DNA of 11,239 nucleotides, from positions 2,005,558-2,016,796 of the forward strand of contig NW_019091378.1 of the NCBI RefSeq assembly GCF_001949145.1. The letters run 5' to 3'. The notes under the pieces were generated by a model that did not search any database, had not been told where the DNA came from, and worked only from the letters and a program-made list of their open reading frames with translations. The translations under genes and the position numbers were made by a program. Source of the DNA: Acanthaster planci. Taxonomy: Eukaryota > Echinodermata > Asteroidea > Valvatida > Acanthasteridae. Below, in pieces: positions 9,369 to 11,239 of this stretch. How positions within the stretch are numbered: the stretch's first letter is position 1; every line of letters starts with the position of its first letter.

Positions 9369-9961
9369 TCATGGTCTTGTCTCTTCTGGGTTGGTTTCGC
9401 TGTCGTGTGGGTTGAGGTAGCGAGTTTGTTGTAGTTTGAGCTGGGGGTTGCCCTCATAAACCTCTTCTAAGGCTTGTCTCTGCCCCTCATTTGACGCTGA
9501 TTCGATTTTTTATTGCTGATCTCAAAAGCTAAACGAGCTCGCGTATCTTCTGTTGGTCTTTGACCCAGCTGCGCTTCTAAAGATTTAACTTCTGTAATTG
9601 AGTTGTTCAATTTGCTCAGAGATGATTCTGATTTCTTCTCCTTAAGAACCCCCCTTGTTTGCTTGTATCAATTTGTCTTTAGCTGTTTTTACTAATTCTG
9701 AACTTGGGACTACATCCCTTCTATTCCCTGAAGATATTCCAGGCGGTCTTTCGCCACTGACCCCAGTGGGTCTATCGTCAAAGATTGTATCCCACTCGAT
9801 TTCAGTAGCGTTATTCACGTTAAAATACCCAGCTTTAAACTGTAGATTTCATTTACTCTCATGGCTTTGTCGCCTTTTGTGTTATTGATGACGTGTTTCA
9901 GTTTAAAGGCCTGTTCGCTTTCAGTCAAATGAAAAGTATGCATTTCTATCTGATTTGCCAT
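9369..9961 (-). pseudogene. Coiled-coil protein of unknown function, broken
   Basis: The minus-strand ATG at 9961-9959 begins MANQIEMHTFHLTESEQAF and runs to VNEIYSLKLG before a stop. A shift gives NVNNATEIEWDTIFDDRP, a Pro/Gly/Ser-rich linker (GVSGERPPGISSGN), then SSELVKTAKDKLIQANKGG. A third part is charged and helical: EEIRIISEQIEQLN, ITEVKSLEAQLGQRPTEDT and RARLAFEISNKK, followed by EEVYEGNPQLKLQQTRYL and a TGA at 9371-9369. The helical part has heptad-like Leu/Ile spacing, so a coiled coil is likely. I do not recognise the family; a scaffold or minor virion protein would fit but is not shown. At least three frameshifts break it. The next gene starts 45 bases downstream on the same strand, which suggests shared expression. 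Confidence 0.5.
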
Positions 9962-10003
9962 CTAAAGTTTTACTAAAAACGGTTTTTTTAAAGAGAGCGC
10001 CCT

Positions 10004-10487
10004 TTACTGGTCTTCTTCATAAAGTCTACATTTATTGGCAGCATCTCTCCAGTGTTTTTCCGAGACTTGAAACAGGTCCCTGACTTTGTCTGGCGTTTCT
10101 TTCATCACGTCTTGATAACAAACCGCAACGAGAGCGCAAAGTACTTGTCCTCTCGAGATCTTACCTTGTAACATTTGGTTTAGGTTGTTTTCTAGGAGAC
10201 CTTCTTGATCCTCCGCCAATTGAATGTCTAGTTGTTTGAGCACATTGTTTGTTTTAGATAAGACCTTCTTATAAACAGACGCTGATTGTATTTACCGCTT
10301 AAGTTTTCAACTTCAAAGTCTGAATGAGGGTGTAATCATTTAAAACAATCGTGACAGTTTACAAATCCGTCTTCTATTCTTTTATGGACGAGTTAACAAG
10401 TGTCTTCTTTTATTTTAACATATGCTTCTGGAGGAAGTTTTCACCAATCAAATCATAAAACTCTTCTACATCTGACAGAAAGCACAT
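10004..10487 (-). pseudogene. TFIIB-like transcription factor (zinc ribbon plus one cyclin-type repeat), broken
   Basis: TFIIB recruits RNA polymerase to promoters through an N-terminal zinc ribbon and cyclin-fold repeats. The ATG at 10487-10485 opens MCFLSDVEEFYDLIGENF. A second frame gives KEDTC, a stop, then RIEDGFVNCHDCFK (10345-10356 holds the CHDC codons), a ribbon-like Cys arrangement preceded by an acidic-Gly turn. A third frame, clean over 79 codons to the TAG at 10006-10004, reads LKQLDIQLAEDQEG, KISRGQVLCALVAVCYQDV, then TPDKVRDLFQVSEKHW and DAANKC. The Gly/Arg start, the small-residue helix with Cys-Tyr, the T/P-D-x-V turn and the closing FxVSEKxW helix match the cyclin repeat of TFIIB. 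This is a pattern call, not a search result. Two stops and two frame changes mark it as broken. The RPB5-like gene lies just upstream on the same strand. Confidence 0.5.
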
Positions 10488-10520
10488 TTTTATAATACGT
10501 TCAATTCTTTAAATAAAAAT

Positions 10521-10550
10521 ACCTCTTGTTCCCTAATGGAAACAAGAGGT
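10521..10550. terminator. Hairpin between the RPB5-like and TFIIB-like genes
   Basis: ACCTCTTGTT (10521-10530) pairs exactly with AACAAGAGGT (10541-10550) around a ten-base loop, and CC/GG near the loop can extend the stem with a bulge. On the minus strand it lies about 42 bases after the RPB5-like stop and is followed by an A/T-rich run before the next ATG at 10487. A 3'-end role is inferred from position and from its likeness to the hairpin at 3319. Confidence 0.5.
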
Positions 10551-10591
10551 CAATAAATAAAACATTTTTATACAATTTCTACATTTTTTAA

Positions 10592-11073
10592 TTATTTATT
10601 GATGCAGTAATAAAATTTCACGTTCCACGCGTAAATTTTAACGAGTTTTAAAATTCTATCGATGGGATCGTGACTAGAAATTTTAGGCAATTGATTCACG
10701 GTGCAGTTATATTCTGTGAGTACTGTTTGCCATTCTTTTTGGGAACAAATTTCGTGCTTTGGAACGAGGAAATGTTTATGCGGTTCACAGCCAATTTCTC
10801 GTAGTAAAATGCTCGATAAAAATTGCCCAGATTGGTTTATGGTATCGATGTTAAATTTGGCCCAGGGAGTAATCGACTGAGAAATAAAAAAAATACAATT
10901 GTGATTTATTTTGGCAAATACCTGCCGTAAAATCACTCCTAGTTTTTTATATTTGAAATAAATAACGGTGCACAAACCATCGTTTTGCTATAAAGAACAT
11001 TTAGTCCGATATCGGTTTGAAAAGTTTTTTGTTTGGTATAACAATTTATACTGTGTTGCATAATCGAATCCAT
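10592..11073 (-). pseudogene. RPB5-like RNA polymerase subunit, one frameshift
   Basis: RPB5 (RPABC1; archaeal subunit H) is a shared RNA polymerase subunit with an N-terminal jaw and a C-terminal assembly domain. From the ATG at 11073-11071 a first frame runs to about 10975 (FQTDIGLNVLYSKTM). A second frame, clean over 127 codons, reads VIYFKYKKLGV, NCIFFISQSITPWAKF, then HKHFLVPKHEICSQKEW (LVPKHE at 10751-10768), NQLPKISSHDPIDRIL (DPIDR at 10655-10669) and a short basic-aromatic tail. The order ISQ..TP.AK, then LVPKHE, a Y...QLP turn and DPI.R is diagnostic for the RPB5 C-terminal half. At about 160 codons it is shorter than cellular RPB5 (about 210), mainly at the N-terminus. One frameshift and no in-frame stop make it the best-kept gene here. 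A host retrocopy is possible but would not explain its place in the minus-strand block. Confidence 0.78.
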
Positions 11074-11119
11074 AAAAAAATTCCCTTCATGCACTTAATA
11101 CACAAACAGGGATTTTTTT
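11074..11119. terminator. Imperfect hairpin upstream of the RPB5-like start
   Basis: AAAAAAATTCCCT (11074-11086) can pair with AGGGATTTTTTT (11108-11119), with one bulged T and a loop of 21 bases. It abuts the ATG at 11073. It could be the 3' signal of a further minus-strand gene beyond the window, or part of the promoter of this one. With A/T-only outer pairs it is weaker evidence than the other two hairpins. Confidence 0.35.
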
Positions 11120-11175
11120 AACCAGAGACCTTTAATATGTAGACAGAAGAATCTTAGGAAAATAGTCTGTCCTTG

Positions 11176-11224
11176 GATATCACGTGATATCGTGCATTTA
11201 ATGAAAGAGCGTGATAAAATGCAC
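11176..11224. repeat. Perfect palindrome followed by an inverted repeat
   Basis: GATATCACGTGATATC at 11176-11191 is a perfect 16-base palindrome with CACGTG at its centre. Directly after it, GTGCATTT (11192-11199) pairs with AAATGCAC (11217-11224) across a 17-base loop. The pair could be a dyad binding site or another gene-boundary fold. No gene on either side of it is established. Confidence 0.5.
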
Positions 11225-11239
11225 AATGCTGCTGTTGAA

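Noticed and set aside
9655-9888. Plus-strand 77-codon frame
   Set aside because: It is antisense to the coiled-coil gene, which has a start codon and coherent minus-strand text.
11095-11239. Minus-strand frame open from the right edge to a TAA at 11097-11095
   Set aside because: About 47 codons with no recognisable motif. It overlaps the hairpin arm at 11108-11119, so it cannot be told from chance without more sequence.

Overview
The window looks like animal (probably invertebrate) nuclear DNA that carries a decayed, virus-like mobile element of the Polinton/Maverick–adintovirus kind. About nine protein genes can be followed by family-typical motifs. Nearly all are broken by frameshifts, in-frame stops and internal deletions, so these are relics, not working genes. 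The host phylum cannot be fixed from sequence alone. The wording of the polymerase, capsid and hydrophobic proteins resembles predicted proteins I associate with cnidarians and other marine invertebrates, which is recollection and inference.

Layout. Positions 1-2330 show no gene I can support; they read as flanking or very old sequence, with a cluster of short palindromes at 45-96. The element becomes readable near 2360, where the DNA turns more AT-rich. On the + strand come a Cys-rich CxxC-repeat protein (2360-3309), a perfect hairpin (3319-3346), a protein-primed type B DNA polymerase (3434-6591), a double-jelly-roll-type capsid protein (about 6877-7934) and, 17 bp later, an FtsK/HerA-type packaging ATPase (7952-8371). 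At 8372 this block meets a convergent - strand block. Read from the right, that block holds an RPB5-like RNA polymerase subunit (11073-10592), a hairpin (10550-10521), a likely TFIIB-like factor (10487-10004), a coiled-coil protein (9961-9369), an unrecognised beta-rich protein (9324-8795) and a hydrophobic protein (8798-8372) whose start overlaps the previous stop as ATGA.

How the parts fit. PolB would copy the genome from a protein primer, and the capsid protein and ATPase would build and fill particles. The unusual part is the right side: an RPB5-like subunit next to a TFIIB-like factor, with strong hairpins at gene boundaries. This suggests an element that supplied part of its own transcription apparatus and used structured 3' ends, as cytoplasmic large DNA viruses do. 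RNA polymerase subunits and TFIIB are not in the core Polinton gene set as I know it, so this is the most interesting signal here.

Not found: an rve integrase, an adenain-type protease, or matching terminal inverted repeats. They may lie outside the window or be lost. All family calls come from reading motifs by eye; no database search was run.
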